The notes beneath the pieces were generated by a model. It saw only the letters and a program-made list of their open reading frames with translations. It did not search any database and was not told the DNA's origin. From an uncultured Peptococcaceae bacterium (GTDB lineage Bacteria > Bacillota > Limnochordia > Darwinibacteriales > Darwinibacteriaceae), in assembly GCA_937988745.1 (NCBI GenBank), contig CALKAR010000174.1, positions 1 through 64,000 on the forward strand: a DNA stretch of 64,000 bases. The letters run 5' to 3'. The translations under genes were made by a program, and so were the position numbers. Positions 15,854 through 24,486 of the stretch are shown here, piece after piece (positions within the stretch are counted from its first letter, which is position 1; each line of letters starts with the position of its first letter).

Positions 15854-17089
15854 CTACACGCTGCGGTCAAGATTAAACTCTCGATGCAGGGCTTGAACCG
15901 CTTGGGCGATCTGTTCTTCCTTGACAAGACAGGAAATGTTAGCATGGGAGTCAGTGGTCTGATATATCGAGATGTTTGCCCGCTCAAGACAATTTACTAC
16001 ACGGGCCATGACACCTGGCACGCCATGCATACCTGCCCCTACTACCGACACCTTAGCAAATCCTTCCTCTATTCTAACATGCAAACCCAGCGTGGTCAAA
16101 AGCTCCCGGGCCAAGGATACATCAGATTCATCAATAGTAAATGCAATAAGAGCTGCCGAAAGAAAAATCTGGTCTACGCTGACCCCATGCTGTGCAAGCA
16201 TATCGAAGATTTTTGGAGCAACATCCGCTCTATTCAAGTCGCCTTCTCCTGTTATTGTAACCTGGACTCGGCCAGTCATGTGAGCGATGCCGATTACTAC
16301 CCGATCGCCGACCAATTCTCCTCCTTTACCCGAGATAGGACTAACCCGATTAGCGATCCAAGTTCCTGGTCCATCATCTGTGGTGGAAAGGATCCGAATC
16401 GGAATTCCCTCTTCGAGAGCCAGCTCCGCTGCTCGAGGATGAATTACGCGCGCTCCCAAATGGGCTAACTCCACAACCTCTCGACCGCTCACAGCTGGCA
16501 GCGTAGGAGCATCTGGAACCAGGCGGGGGTCGGCGGTTTTGATTCCGTCCACATCTGTATATATTCCCACCCACTCAGCCTGCAGAACAACCCCTAAGGC
16601 TGCTGCTGTCGTGTCGCTGCCGCCCCGTCCAAGGGTTGTCACCTCTTGGCTGCGGCTGACTCCCTGAAAGCCCGCTACGACCGGAATAATACCTTCCTCA
16701 AGTAAGCTGTGAATCCGCTGAGGATTGATTTCTTGAATGCGAGCTTGCGAGAAGTTCTCATCTGTAAGAATACCGCACTGCCAACCGGTCAGCGCCTGAG
16801 CTGGATGACCCGCAGCCTGCAGTTCTTCAGCAAATACAACAGCTGAGATGATTTCTCCACAGGAAAGCAGAAGGTCGGTATTGCGGCGGCTTGCGTTGGG
16901 GTTGACATTGCGTAAAAGTTCCAGCAGAGAATCGGTGGCATAGGGCTGGCCTAGTTTGCCCATCGCTGAAACAACCACTACTGGAGTATACCCACTGTTA
17001 AGGGCTGAAATTACCCGAGCCACAGCGTGCTGCCGCATCTCGGAACTTGCCACAGAGGTGCCGCCAAACTTCTGCACTATAATCCGCAT
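15854..17089 (-). CDS. dapG: Aspartate kinase (DapG type)
   Basis: 411 aa from the ATG at 17089 (GGGGTG ribosome site next to the asd stop). Amino-acid kinase domain with IIVQKFGGTSVAS at the N-terminus and TTLGRGGSDTTA, then two C-terminal ACT domains (about 265-411). It phosphorylates aspartate, the first step toward diaminopimelate. Placement between asd and dapA is that of the diaminopimelate-sensitive isozyme DapG; effector specificity is inferred. A 24-nt longer frame has no ribosome site. Confidence 0.93.
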   Translation of the reverse strand: MRIIVQKFGGTSVASSEMRQHAVARVISALNSGYTPVVVVSAMGKLGQPYATDSLLELLRNVNPNASRRNTDLLLSCGEIISAVVFAEELQAAGHPAQALTGWQCGILTDENFSQARIQEINPQRIHSLLEEGIIPVVAGFQGVSRSQEVTTLGRGGSDTTAAALGVVLQAEWVGIYTDVDGIKTADPRLVPDAPTLPAVSGREVVELAHLGARVIHPRAAELALEEGIPIRILSTTDDGPGTWIANRVSPISGKGGELVGDRVVIGIAHMTGRVQVTITGEGDLNRADVAPKIFDMLAQHGVSVDQIFLSAALIAFTIDESDVSLARELLTTLGLHVRIEEGFAKVSVVGAGMHGVPGVMARVVNCLERANISIYQTTDSHANISCLVKEEQIAQAVQALHREFNLDRSV

Positions 17090-17093
17090 AGCA

Positions 17094-18125
17094 TCACCCC
17101 ATCTGCTGAACATAAAGCTCAGCTATCTGTATGGCGTTTAGAGCCGCCCCTTTTCGAATCTGATCGCCGACGACCCACAAGTTTAGTCCATGCTCTACCG
17201 ATAAATCGGCCCGGATGCGGCCTACATAGACATCATCTGTACCTGTGGCCGTCATCGGCATCGGATATTCCTGCTGTTCTGGCGCATCTATGACCTTTAT
17301 TCCTGGAAATTGAGCTAGAATCTCTCGACAGCGCTCTGGTGACAAGGGCTGCTCGGTTTCGACATTAATGGATTCACAGTGTGAGCGCATGGTGGGAACG
17401 CGGACAGTGGTAGCCGTTATCGGCAAGTCTGGCTTGCCCAAGATCTTCTGCGTTTCCCGAATCATCTTCCATTCTTCTTTCGTATATCCATCCTCTGCAA
17501 AGACATCGATTTGGGGAATAAGGTTAAAAGCAATAGGATAATGACGCTCCTCAGATGCAACAGGCAGCACCTTGGCTTCGAGCTCCCGGCCCATTACATA
17601 ATCTTCCGTCTGCTGCCGCAGCTCCTCCATTCCCCCGAAGCCTGCGCCCGATACCGCCTGATAAGTGCTCACAACAACTCGCTTAATTCCAGCCTCATCT
17701 AGAATGGGCTTAAGAGCCATCACCATAATAGTGGTAGAGCAGTTTGGATTAGCAACAATTCCCTTGTGCGATGCAAGGGCTGCTCCATTCACTTCAGGAA
17801 CGATCAGCGGAACATCTGGTTCAAGCCGAAAAGCACTGGTATTGTCGATCACCAGTGCCCCTGCTCGCACAGCCACTTCCGCCCAGCGCTGGCTGATACT
17901 CCCTCCAGCGGCAAAAAAGGCTATATCCACATTCTCAAAGCTTTCTTCGCTGACTGCTTCTACTGTATAGTCCTTCCCGCCAACAGTAAACCGGCGCCCT
18001 GCAGACCGGGGCGAGGCCAACAGGCGGAGGTTAGCAAAAGGAAACTGCCGTTCCACCAAGATGCTGAGAAGTTCTTGCCCAACGGCTCCCGTAGCACCAA
18101 GGACTGCCACATTGTATTGTTTCAT
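17094..18125 (-). CDS. asd: Aspartate-semialdehyde dehydrogenase
   Basis: 343 aa from the ATG at 18125 (GGAGT 9 nt upstream). NADP-binding VAVLGATGAVGQELL and the catalytic Cys in NPNCSTTIMV. It reduces aspartyl phosphate to aspartate semialdehyde. The frame is open 39 nt further upstream into the dpaB end. Lies between dpaB and dapG in the conserved order. Confidence 0.95.
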   Translation of the reverse strand: MKQYNVAVLGATGAVGQELLSILVERQFPFANLRLLASPRSAGRRFTVGGKDYTVEAVSEESFENVDIAFFAAGGSISQRWAEVAVRAGALVIDNTSAFRLEPDVPLIVPEVNGAALASHKGIVANPNCSTTIMVMALKPILDEAGIKRVVVSTYQAVSGAGFGGMEELRQQTEDYVMGRELEAKVLPVASEERHYPIAFNLIPQIDVFAEDGYTKEEWKMIRETQKILGKPDLPITATTVRVPTMRSHCESINVETEQPLSPERCREILAQFPGIKVIDAPEQQEYPMPMTATGTDDVYVGRIRADLSVEHGLNLWVVGDQIRKGAALNAIQIAELYVQQMG

Positions 18126-18141
18126 ATCGGTCCAACTCCTT

Positions 18142-18744
18142 CTAACGAACATTTCGTAAGTCACGAGATATAACTGTCGGCTGTATTTGCTCCTTTCTTA
18201 GGGCATGTTCGATTGTAGGAATAATCAAGGACATATCTGCCACCAATGAACGAGGTTTTTCTATGGGATTATCCTGGCCGAAGGGTACGAAGAACACATT
18301 CGGCGTGTTGAGTAGAACTCCCAGGTTCTTGGCATTGAGTCCCAGCGCATCATTAGTAGAAATCGCCAGCACCAAGGGACGGCCATTGCGCAGCTGTGCC
18401 TTGGCAGCCATAAGAGGCGCCGAGTCGGTAATGGCATTGGCTAACCTGGCCATGCTGTTCCCTGTACAAGGTGCGATAATCATACAGTCAAAGAGCTTCT
18501 GAGGTCCAAGGGGTTCAGCTTCAACGATAGTTGATATCACCCGCTTACCCGTAATTTCCTCGAACTTAGCTACTATATCTTGACCCCTGCCAAAACGAGT
18601 GTCTGTATGGGCCACAGCTGCTGAAACAATCGGATAAACATCGGCTCCGAGAGAAATCAGCTTCGTCAGTTCTGGCCATATTTCTTCATAGGTGCAGTGG
18701 CTGCCAGTCATGGCGAACCCAATCCGCTTACCTTCAAGTGTCAT
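18142..18744 (-). CDS. dpaB: Dipicolinate synthase subunit B
   Basis: 200 aa flavoprotein-fold subunit (SpoVFB). N-terminus GKRIGFAMTGSHCTYEE and the PCTGNSMARLANAITD segment are typical. With DpaA it oxidises dihydrodipicolinate to dipicolinic acid in the mother cell, giving spore core dehydration and heat resistance. Overlaps the end of dpaA by 11 nt. Confidence 0.94.
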   Translation of the reverse strand: MTLEGKRIGFAMTGSHCTYEEIWPELTKLISLGADVYPIVSAAVAHTDTRFGRGQDIVAKFEEITGKRVISTIVEAEPLGPQKLFDCMIIAPCTGNSMARLANAITDSAPLMAAKAQLRNGRPLVLAISTNDALGLNAKNLGVLLNTPNVFFVPFGQDNPIEKPRSLVADMSLIIPTIEHALRKEQIQPTVISRDLRNVR

Positions 18745-19639
18745 GGTTCTCCTCCCCCAAGAGGTTTTCGAGCAGGCGAGGAATTGACCGAACTAGGATT
18801 TGACCAGCGGTAATGGGCGCAACTTTCCCCGGCAGCGACAAGGCATGAATAGCTTTAATCCCCTGCTGTTGGGCTGCCTCAAAATCTGTTCCGCCTGGAC
18901 TGGATGCAATGTCGATAATCACAGTCTGAGGGCTGAGATGCCGCAGATAGCTGCGGTCTAACACCAAAGCAGGCACAGTATTAAATATGACGTCAAAGTC
19001 AGTTTGAGTGCTAATTTTGCGCAGTTCCAGCGGCTTCGCTCCCATCACTACGGCTCGGGCCAGATCTCCTGGGGACCGAGCAGCCGCCGTAACCCGCGCT
19101 CCCAGCGCTATCAGTCTTTGGACAATTGCCGTACCGCAGCGCCCTAAGCCGATTACCAGACACTCAGAGTCATGAATGGTAACAGCAGTCTCTTCCATGG
19201 CAACCTGTATGGCACCTTCTGCTGTAGGAATCGAATTCAAGACCGCTATCTCGTCAATGGAAGCAGTCTCAATCAGCCTGAGGCCATAGCGGGCCACAAG
19301 CTGTCTGATTACTGGTTTGGCTACCCCGATAAGGAGCGGTGTCTGTGGAGCCACAGCTGCAAGCACATCAGGCAGGAAAATTGGCTCAGGACTCTGATCC
19401 GGACGGCTGGTAATATTTCCTGCTAAGTCTGTATTAGACATAGGTGCAATGACAGCTCGGCAGTTCTGCGCAGCCTCAGTAGGATTTGTAAAATGGGCGG
19501 CTTTTCGTAACTTGCCCTGCAGAGGAAAACCGACCAGGCGGAGATCCACTTCCAAGTCAACTAAGGCTTCAGCCAGCATAACTTCGCGAGTGTCGCCACC
19601 CAACATACAGATGGGAATATTCGCTAACGGGCCAGCCAT
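18734..19639 (-). CDS. dpaA: Dipicolinate synthase subunit A
   Basis: 301 aa from the ATG at 19639, which follows GGAGGGG. An N-terminal NAD(P)-fold with CMLGGDTREVMLAEAL and a second Rossmann segment CLVIGLGRCGTAIVQRL match SpoVFA. It is the dehydrogenase subunit of dipicolinate synthase. Directly after dapB, so expression of the cluster links vegetative diaminopimelate synthesis with sporulation-specific dipicolinate. Confidence 0.94.
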   Translation of the reverse strand: MAGPLANIPICMLGGDTREVMLAEALVDLEVDLRLVGFPLQGKLRKAAHFTNPTEAAQNCRAVIAPMSNTDLAGNITSRPDQSPEPIFLPDVLAAVAPQTPLLIGVAKPVIRQLVARYGLRLIETASIDEIAVLNSIPTAEGAIQVAMEETAVTIHDSECLVIGLGRCGTAIVQRLIALGARVTAAARSPGDLARAVVMGAKPLELRKISTQTDFDVIFNTVPALVLDRSYLRHLSPQTVIIDIASSPGGTDFEAAQQQGIKAIHALSLPGKVAPITAGQILVRSIPRLLENLLGEENHDT

Positions 19640-19670
19640 AGGCGCCCCCCTCCCCGACCAACTCACTTTA

Positions 19671-20399
19671 CTATATGTGAGATGGCTCTAAAGGTGTGGG
19701 AGAAAAGAGGAAGTATTCTAAGCCAATGACAACTCCGTCAATGTTATTAATGTTTTCAATAGCCAACTTCACACCGGGCATGAAGCTTTCACGGCTGGTC
19801 GAGTCATGACGGATGGTCAAGGTCTGTCCGTGTAAGCCGAAGATCACCTCTTGGTGAGCTACCAGACCTGGCAGACGCACACTGTGAATCGGCACCTGGT
19901 ATCCCAAAACCTCTTCCAGCTGCTGAGCTGTGCGGAGGGCTGTGCCAGAGGGAGCATCTTTTTTCTGATCGTGGTGATACTCAATTATCTCCGCCCGTTC
20001 TATGTACCGTGCTGCTTCTCGGGCAAACTTCATCATCAAGAGAGCTCCGATGGCAAAATTAGGGGCAATAATGGCACGCCAACCCTTTTCTCTGGCGCGC
20101 TCCTGCCAGCGAACTAAATCATCCTCAGTAAATCCAGTCGTACCCACCACCATTGGAACGCCAGCCTTGAAGCATGTTTCCATATTTTCCTGAACTACTT
20201 GGGGTGTAGTGAAATCGACTACCACATCAGGGTTGGTTTCCCGCAGGCCTGAAACAAGGTCGGGAAACACCGCTGCGCCGGGAATCTCGCTCAGATTTGG
20301 ATCAACACCCCCAACCAGTTCGAACTCGGGTGTATTCTTGACCAACTTAACAACTTCTTGTCCCATTTTCCCCGAAGAGCCTGCTACAAGAATCTTCAT
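19671..20399 (-). CDS. dapB: 4-hydroxy-tetrahydrodipicolinate reductase
   Basis: 242 aa. NAD(P)-binding KILVAGSSGKMGQEV, VDFTTPQ, VVGTTGF, and the active-site EYHHDQKKDAPSGTA. It reduces the DapA product toward diaminopimelate. It is first in the dap/dpa cluster; I see no clear promoter in the ~75 nt between it and the upstream terminator. Confidence 0.95.
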   Translation of the reverse strand: MKILVAGSSGKMGQEVVKLVKNTPEFELVGGVDPNLSEIPGAAVFPDLVSGLRETNPDVVVDFTTPQVVQENMETCFKAGVPMVVGTTGFTEDDLVRWQERAREKGWRAIIAPNFAIGALLMMKFAREAARYIERAEIIEYHHDQKKDAPSGTALRTAQQLEEVLGYQVPIHSVRLPGLVAHQEVIFGLHGQTLTIRHDSTSRESFMPGVKLAIENINNIDGVVIGLEYFLFSPTPLEPSHI

Positions 20400-20474
20400 C
20401 GTATCAACCTCTTTCGCTACTTCTCCTGTCTCTTCTTATCCTTTTTCTCTTATGTTCCTGCCAGTCTGCGCATG

Positions 20475-20501
20475 AAAAAAGGGACCGCAGTACGCGATCC
20501 C
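20475..20501 (-). terminator. Intrinsic terminator upstream of dapB
   Basis: GGGATCGC / GCGGTCCC with one G-U pair and a 5-nt loop, followed by six Ts; 29 nt after the stop of the YflT-domain gene. It isolates dapB from upstream transcription. Confidence 0.88.
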
Positions 20502-20529
20502 GAAAGACACCGGCAGGAATCTGATCTAT

Positions 20530-21033
20530 TTATTTCCCGCCATGTGCCTCTACATCTTTGGCACCATTGTCTCGCAAAATTTCGCTGGCATCGTTAACTT
20601 TGTCGTCGCTGGTTTCAATCACCGCCAGGATGCCACCCTGCTTCAGCTCGGCCTCATACTGTCTGCCGCGCTCTTCTGGGATACCCAGATCGATGAGACC
20701 ACCAGCTACTCCACCTGTTACCGCGCCTGATAAAGCACCTGCTAAGGGCCCAGCAGCCACAATTGGTCCAATCCCGGGAATCGCTAAAGCGCCAACTCCT
20801 GCCAATAACCCAGCAATTCCTCCTAAGGCACCGCCCCAAGCGGTTCCATCGGCAATATTCTCCTGACCCATTCCCATATCGCCGACTTCCATATCCTGCT
20901 GCTGGACAGTGCGGCCCTTATCATCTTTGGCTATGATAGATATCTCATTTTCGTCAAAGCCTTTTTCGCGCAGCGCCTTAACAGCTCGTTCCGCCGCGTT
21001 CTCATCACGAAAGACGCCGATGACGGTAGACAT
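20530..21033 (-). CDS. General-stress YflT-domain protein with glycine-zipper membrane segment
   Basis: 167 aa. The N-terminal YflT-like alpha/beta domain (TVIGVFRDENAAERAVKALREKGF) is followed by a glycine/alanine-rich hydrophobic hairpin at about 64-115 (GGALGGIAGLLAGVGALAIPG) and a C-terminal segment ending in EILRDNGAKDVEAHGGK. Such proteins are stress-induced in Bacillota, mechanism unknown. It stands between ymxH and the dapB terminator. Confidence 0.75.
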   Translation of the reverse strand: MSTVIGVFRDENAAERAVKALREKGFDENEISIIAKDDKGRTVQQQDMEVGDMGMGQENIADGTAWGGALGGIAGLLAGVGALAIPGIGPIVAAGPLAGALSGAVTGGVAGGLIDLGIPEERGRQYEAELKQGGILAVIETSDDKVNDASEILRDNGAKDVEAHGGK

Positions 21034-21090
21034 CTAATTCCCCCCTTCGTTGTCGTCGGTCGAATGTCATTGACCGGTCTGGGAATTATT

Positions 21091-21390
21091 CTACCCTGAA
21101 AACAGCGGCTTATTCGGGCGATCATATTCTTCAATGCGCCGCAGAGTGTCCCTGTAGTCCTGTGCAGTGCTCAGGTCAACGATAATCAAATCTCGCCCAA
21201 TCTTTGTGATGCCGCGCCACGGAATCACCACTGTTTTGGAACGCCAAAAACGCCTCCCGTAAGGAATCACAATTGAGTCAACCGTGCCTGTCCGCGTGTT
21301 GATAATTAGGTCTGTACGGTCTACAAATCCAAGCCTGATGCCTTCGTCTACTGCGATAATCTCCTTCCCCGCTAAATCGGAATACCGCAT
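21091..21390 (-). CDS. ymxH: PRC-barrel protein of the YlmC/YmxH family
   Basis: 99 aa. PRC-barrel fold with MRYSDLAGKEIIAVDEGIRLG and FWRSKTVVIPWRGITKIGRDLIIVDL. YmxH/YlmC proteins are small sporulation-associated proteins; in B. subtilis ymxH sits between an M16 protease gene (mlpA) and dpaA, as it roughly does here. Function unknown. Confidence 0.85.
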   Translation of the reverse strand: MRYSDLAGKEIIAVDEGIRLGFVDRTDLIINTRTGTVDSIVIPYGRRFWRSKTVVIPWRGITKIGRDLIIVDLSTAQDYRDTLRRIEEYDRPNKPLFSG

Positions 21391-21429
21391 GGGATCCCCC
21401 CGTCACACACTATTCTGCCCTGTATCAGC

Positions 21430-22680
21430 CTAGAACCTGTATTCCCATGATATGCGCCAGGCAGGATCCCGGTCAAACGCCGCTCGAATATTACCTCTAT
21501 CATAGGTTCCCCAATCCAGCTGGATAAAGCCTCTGCCAGTCTCGAGGCGAGTCCGGGCGAAGAAGTTGACCCTGTCTCGACGGAAATCCCGCTTGTAGAC
21601 AACAAGCCAATCGCCGAAGAGTTCAAATTTTGTTTGAACCCGCACTAATCCATAGGGATAATCAATCGTGATGCGGTTTGCAGCCTTGTTCTGCACCCAG
21701 TCGACACGGAGGGTTTGACGTATGGGGTCAGCCTGCCATGAAGAGTGTGGGCCGTTCCACTTCAATATCAAAGCTCGTGTCGGCTGCAGACGCAGTTCGA
21801 CAGAGCAGTCTAGCTTTTCAGAGTGGGCATCGAGAACAAAACGAGGGTACATGCGCGTCTCAGCTGTGTTCTCAAGAAGACGCCGCATCAGCCCGACTGT
21901 CACTCCTGAAAACTCATGCTTCAAGCGAACTTCCCAGCCCTTGCGGTCTGGGGTAAACCGATTTGTCGAAGCAAATAGGCTTTTGAACCCTGGCTCAATC
22001 ACTATGTACTGCGCCTCAATGCTGCCCTTGGGCCAATACAGGTCATTTTTCCAGACCAGAGCCCGCGATAAGGACTGTGTTCCCTGCTCCTGCCAGCCCA
22101 TCGCCAACTCCGTTTCGTATACCCTACCCGCGGCCCCGCCCTGCAGAATGGTGAACCGTCCGCAGCTGTCCACCAAATCCCAGTCGCTGCCTGTATCGTA
22201 CGTCAGATTCATTGCTAGGAGACGCAAGGGTCCAAGATCCTTTTCAAGGAAAGCAAACCTGCCTTGCACTGTTTGTTCTTCCAGCGGCATTTTGGAAAAG
22301 CCTCCGCAAGTCAGGCCGCTGAAGCGCCCAGCGTACACAGTGGTCTCATCTCTGAATTGGTTCTTATTCAATATTCTGAACACACTAGGCTCGGTAAGAT
22401 GAGGCATCCCCCGCCAGAACCCTATTACAGAAGAGTCTCCACCATACGAGACATGCCATGCAGGGGAAAGTCTGTCTAACCTGTTTAATGAGTGTTCTAA
22501 GGTTAAAGTGCCTTCAAAACTCCATTTCTGCCCGCCGTACAGCTCTTCAAGAACCCACGAATTTTTGAATTCCCCAGAAGCAATCTCCCCCACAGTAGTG
22601 GCTGTAAATGCATGTACGGCGCTGGAACCCATCAACACAATCGATAGGCTGAAAACAAAAAAGACTCCGCGCAAGATCAA
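21430..22680 (-). CDS. Exported beta-rich protein, possible outer-membrane beta-barrel
   Basis: 416 aa, not recognised as any named family. A signal peptide is clear (hydrophobic residues about 4-23, AVHAF cleavage region). The mature part has long runs of alternating polar and non-polar residues rich in Tyr, Trp, Phe and Arg, and the protein ends in WRISWEYRF: an aromatic C-terminal residue on a beta-strand, the hallmark of outer-membrane beta-barrels. No lipobox, no cell-wall anchor. If real, the host would be a diderm Firmicute. It could instead be a secreted beta-sandwich protein. Confidence 0.5.
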   Translation of the reverse strand: MILRGVFFVFSLSIVLMGSSAVHAFTATTVGEIASGEFKNSWVLEELYGGQKWSFEGTLTLEHSLNRLDRLSPAWHVSYGGDSSVIGFWRGMPHLTEPSVFRILNKNQFRDETTVYAGRFSGLTCGGFSKMPLEEQTVQGRFAFLEKDLGPLRLLAMNLTYDTGSDWDLVDSCGRFTILQGGAAGRVYETELAMGWQEQGTQSLSRALVWKNDLYWPKGSIEAQYIVIEPGFKSLFASTNRFTPDRKGWEVRLKHEFSGVTVGLMRRLLENTAETRMYPRFVLDAHSEKLDCSVELRLQPTRALILKWNGPHSSWQADPIRQTLRVDWVQNKAANRITIDYPYGLVRVQTKFELFGDWLVVYKRDFRRDRVNFFARTRLETGRGFIQLDWGTYDRGNIRAAFDRDPAWRISWEYRF

Positions 22681-22741
22681 AGGATTCTCCTTTGGTCTTC
22701 TCCCTTGGGCGCGAAGTCCAATTTGATTATATCATAAAAGA

Positions 22742-23107
22742 CTATTTATTCCAAGAATACCCACTGCGCTCACTTTGTCCCTCTTGACGGCGGAAGTTCT
22801 CAGCATTCTTTGCCATATAAGCTTCATAGAGCTCTTCTGGGCCGATGCCTGCTTTCAGACACATACTGACAAAGAAGTGCAGCACATCTACAATTTCTTC
22901 CTTGAGCTTATCATGGTCAATCGGACGAGCATCCTTCCACCACTTGAAATTGACTTCGTCCAGAATTTCTGCCAGCTCTGAAATGATGGCTAGAATCTCT
23001 TTCTGGATCCAGGTGCTCTGGTCATACTCTAAACCGCGCTTTTCAGCGAGAGCGCTATCAAACTCAGATTGCTTCCGGAAAATCTCAACTAACATATCTT
23101 GCGGCAC
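22742..23107 (-). CDS. Dimeric dUTPase / MazG-like nucleotide pyrophosphohydrolase
   Basis: About 121 aa. All-alpha NTP-pyrophosphatase fold with metal-binding acidic motifs KEILAIISELAEILDEVNF and EEIVDVLHFFVSMC, and NAENFRRQEGQ at the end, as in the dimeric dUTPase (dUTPase_2) family. It probably hydrolyses dUTP to dUMP. An ATG at 23122 lacks a ribosome site; the GTG at 23107 lies 7 nt after a run of six Gs, overlapping the M16 gene by 19 nt. Confidence 0.8.
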   Translation of the reverse strand: MPQDMLVEIFRKQSEFDSALAEKRGLEYDQSTWIQKEILAIISELAEILDEVNFKWWKDARPIDHDKLKEEIVDVLHFFVSMCLKAGIGPEELYEAYMAKNAENFRRQEGQSERSGYSWNK

Positions 23108-24348
23108 TTTAAATCCCCCCATGTGACGTCATCAAGCGGGCCTACGGCCGCGATGCTTAAGTTAGCTGCATTAGACAGCTCTTCCGCTAACTCAACAATC
23201 TGAGCCCGCTCCACTGTATCAATTTCGGTAATCATCTCATCAGGCGGAATGATCCTCCCGTAGTTTATTTCATTCTTAGCTAGACTCGACATGCGGCTGC
23301 TCATACTCTCCAAAGAGAGCATCATACTTCCCTTCAACTGGCTTTTCGCACGCTGCACCGCTTCTTCTGTAATGTAGGATGCTATATTGTTCAGCTGGTA
23401 GTAGATAACATCCATGACTTGATTAAGGTTTTGTCGGCTGAAACCAGCAAAGATGCTGAACAGCCCAGCGTCTCGATAGGAAGCATGATAAGAATAGGTA
23501 TTATACACCAACCCTCGTTCTTCCCTGAGTTCCTGGAATAACAGTGAGCTGACACCGCCTCCTAAAATCGTATCCAAGAGATAGAGGGCGGCCTTTCGCT
23601 CGTCATTTCTAGGTAAGGCAGGTCCTCCTAAACAGAGGTACACCTGCTCTGTATCGCGCTGTTTAATCAAGAGCCTTCCTTGGGAAGCAGCGGGAGGAGG
23701 GGTATTTGGCTGAGCACCGCGGGGTAAACTGCTGAAACGACTGGCAAATTCGCTGACCAGTCGTTCATGCTCGACGTTTCCCGCGCAGGCAATCACCAAG
23801 CGATCAGTGGTATAATTCCTAGCCATAAAGCTGCGGATCTTCTCCCGATCAAAGCGCAAGATGGTATCTCGAGTACCCAAAATGTTCCTGCCCAAAGGAT
23901 GTGTGGGCCACAAGGCTTCATTGAACAGCTCATGCACAAGCTCGTCCGGCTCATCCTCAGACATGTTTAATTCCTCTAGAACCACTCCGCGCTCTTTGAG
24001 GATTTCCTGCTCATCAAATACAGAATGGAGAAGCATCTGATGAAGCAGGTCCACCGCCACATCGAAATCCTCGTCCAACACGCGGGCGTAATAGCAGGTA
24101 TGTTCTTTGCCGGTGAAGGCATTGAGATGGCCGCCGCATTGATCCATCACTTCAGCCATATCGCGCGCCGAATAGCGCTCTGTCCCTTTAAACATCATAT
24201 GCTCAATAAAATGAGCAAGGCCTCGCTCATCAGGCTCCTCATCGCGGCTGCCCGTCTCGAACCACACTCCCAGCGAGATGGAGCGGACGTAGGGTATATA
24301 TTCACTTACAATACGAACACCATTGGGCAAGACTGTCCTTTGGTACAT
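23089..24348 (-). CDS. M16-family zinc metallopeptidase (processing-protease type, YmxG/MlpA-like)
   Basis: 419 aa. The inverted zinc motif HFIEH (about residues 46-50) with the distant Glu in LEELNMSEDEP, and the R/Y pair region near GGGVSSLLFQELREERGLVYNTYSYH in the C-terminal half. Cytoplasmic; homologous to the single-chain B. subtilis MlpA, which precedes ymxH. The substrate is unknown. It has its own promoter at 24378-24406 and a GGAGG ribosome site. Confidence 0.9.
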   Translation of the reverse strand: MYQRTVLPNGVRIVSEYIPYVRSISLGVWFETGSRDEEPDERGLAHFIEHMMFKGTERYSARDMAEVMDQCGGHLNAFTGKEHTCYYARVLDEDFDVAVDLLHQMLLHSVFDEQEILKERGVVLEELNMSEDEPDELVHELFNEALWPTHPLGRNILGTRDTILRFDREKIRSFMARNYTTDRLVIACAGNVEHERLVSEFASRFSSLPRGAQPNTPPPAASQGRLLIKQRDTEQVYLCLGGPALPRNDERKAALYLLDTILGGGVSSLLFQELREERGLVYNTYSYHASYRDAGLFSIFAGFSRQNLNQVMDVIYYQLNNIASYITEEAVQRAKSQLKGSMMLSLESMSSRMSSLAKNEINYGRIIPPDEMITEIDTVERAQIVELAEELSNAANLSIAAVGPLDDVTWGDLKCRKIC

Positions 24349-24377
24349 AAGTTCCTCCGAAGTTGTATTTCCTTCCC

Positions 24378-24406
24378 ATTATAAGACTTCCTGCCACTTA
24401 TGTAAA
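24378..24406 (-). promoter_or_regulatory. Sigma-A promoter of the M16 protease gene
   Basis: TTTACA (24401-24406), 17-nt spacer, TATAAT (24378-24383). Predicted start about 24371, giving a 23-nt leader. Confidence 0.8.
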
Positions 24407-24486
24407 GCAGACCCTGCTGAAGCGGTTCTTTCCTGCAGCAACGTCGTGACTGGTGTGATAGTATTAGACATGGAGGAGGAACTGCC

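Noticed and set aside
21068..21080. GACCGGTC palindrome upstream of the YflT-domain gene
   Set aside because: Only 8 bp and single occurrence noticed; expected by chance in this composition.
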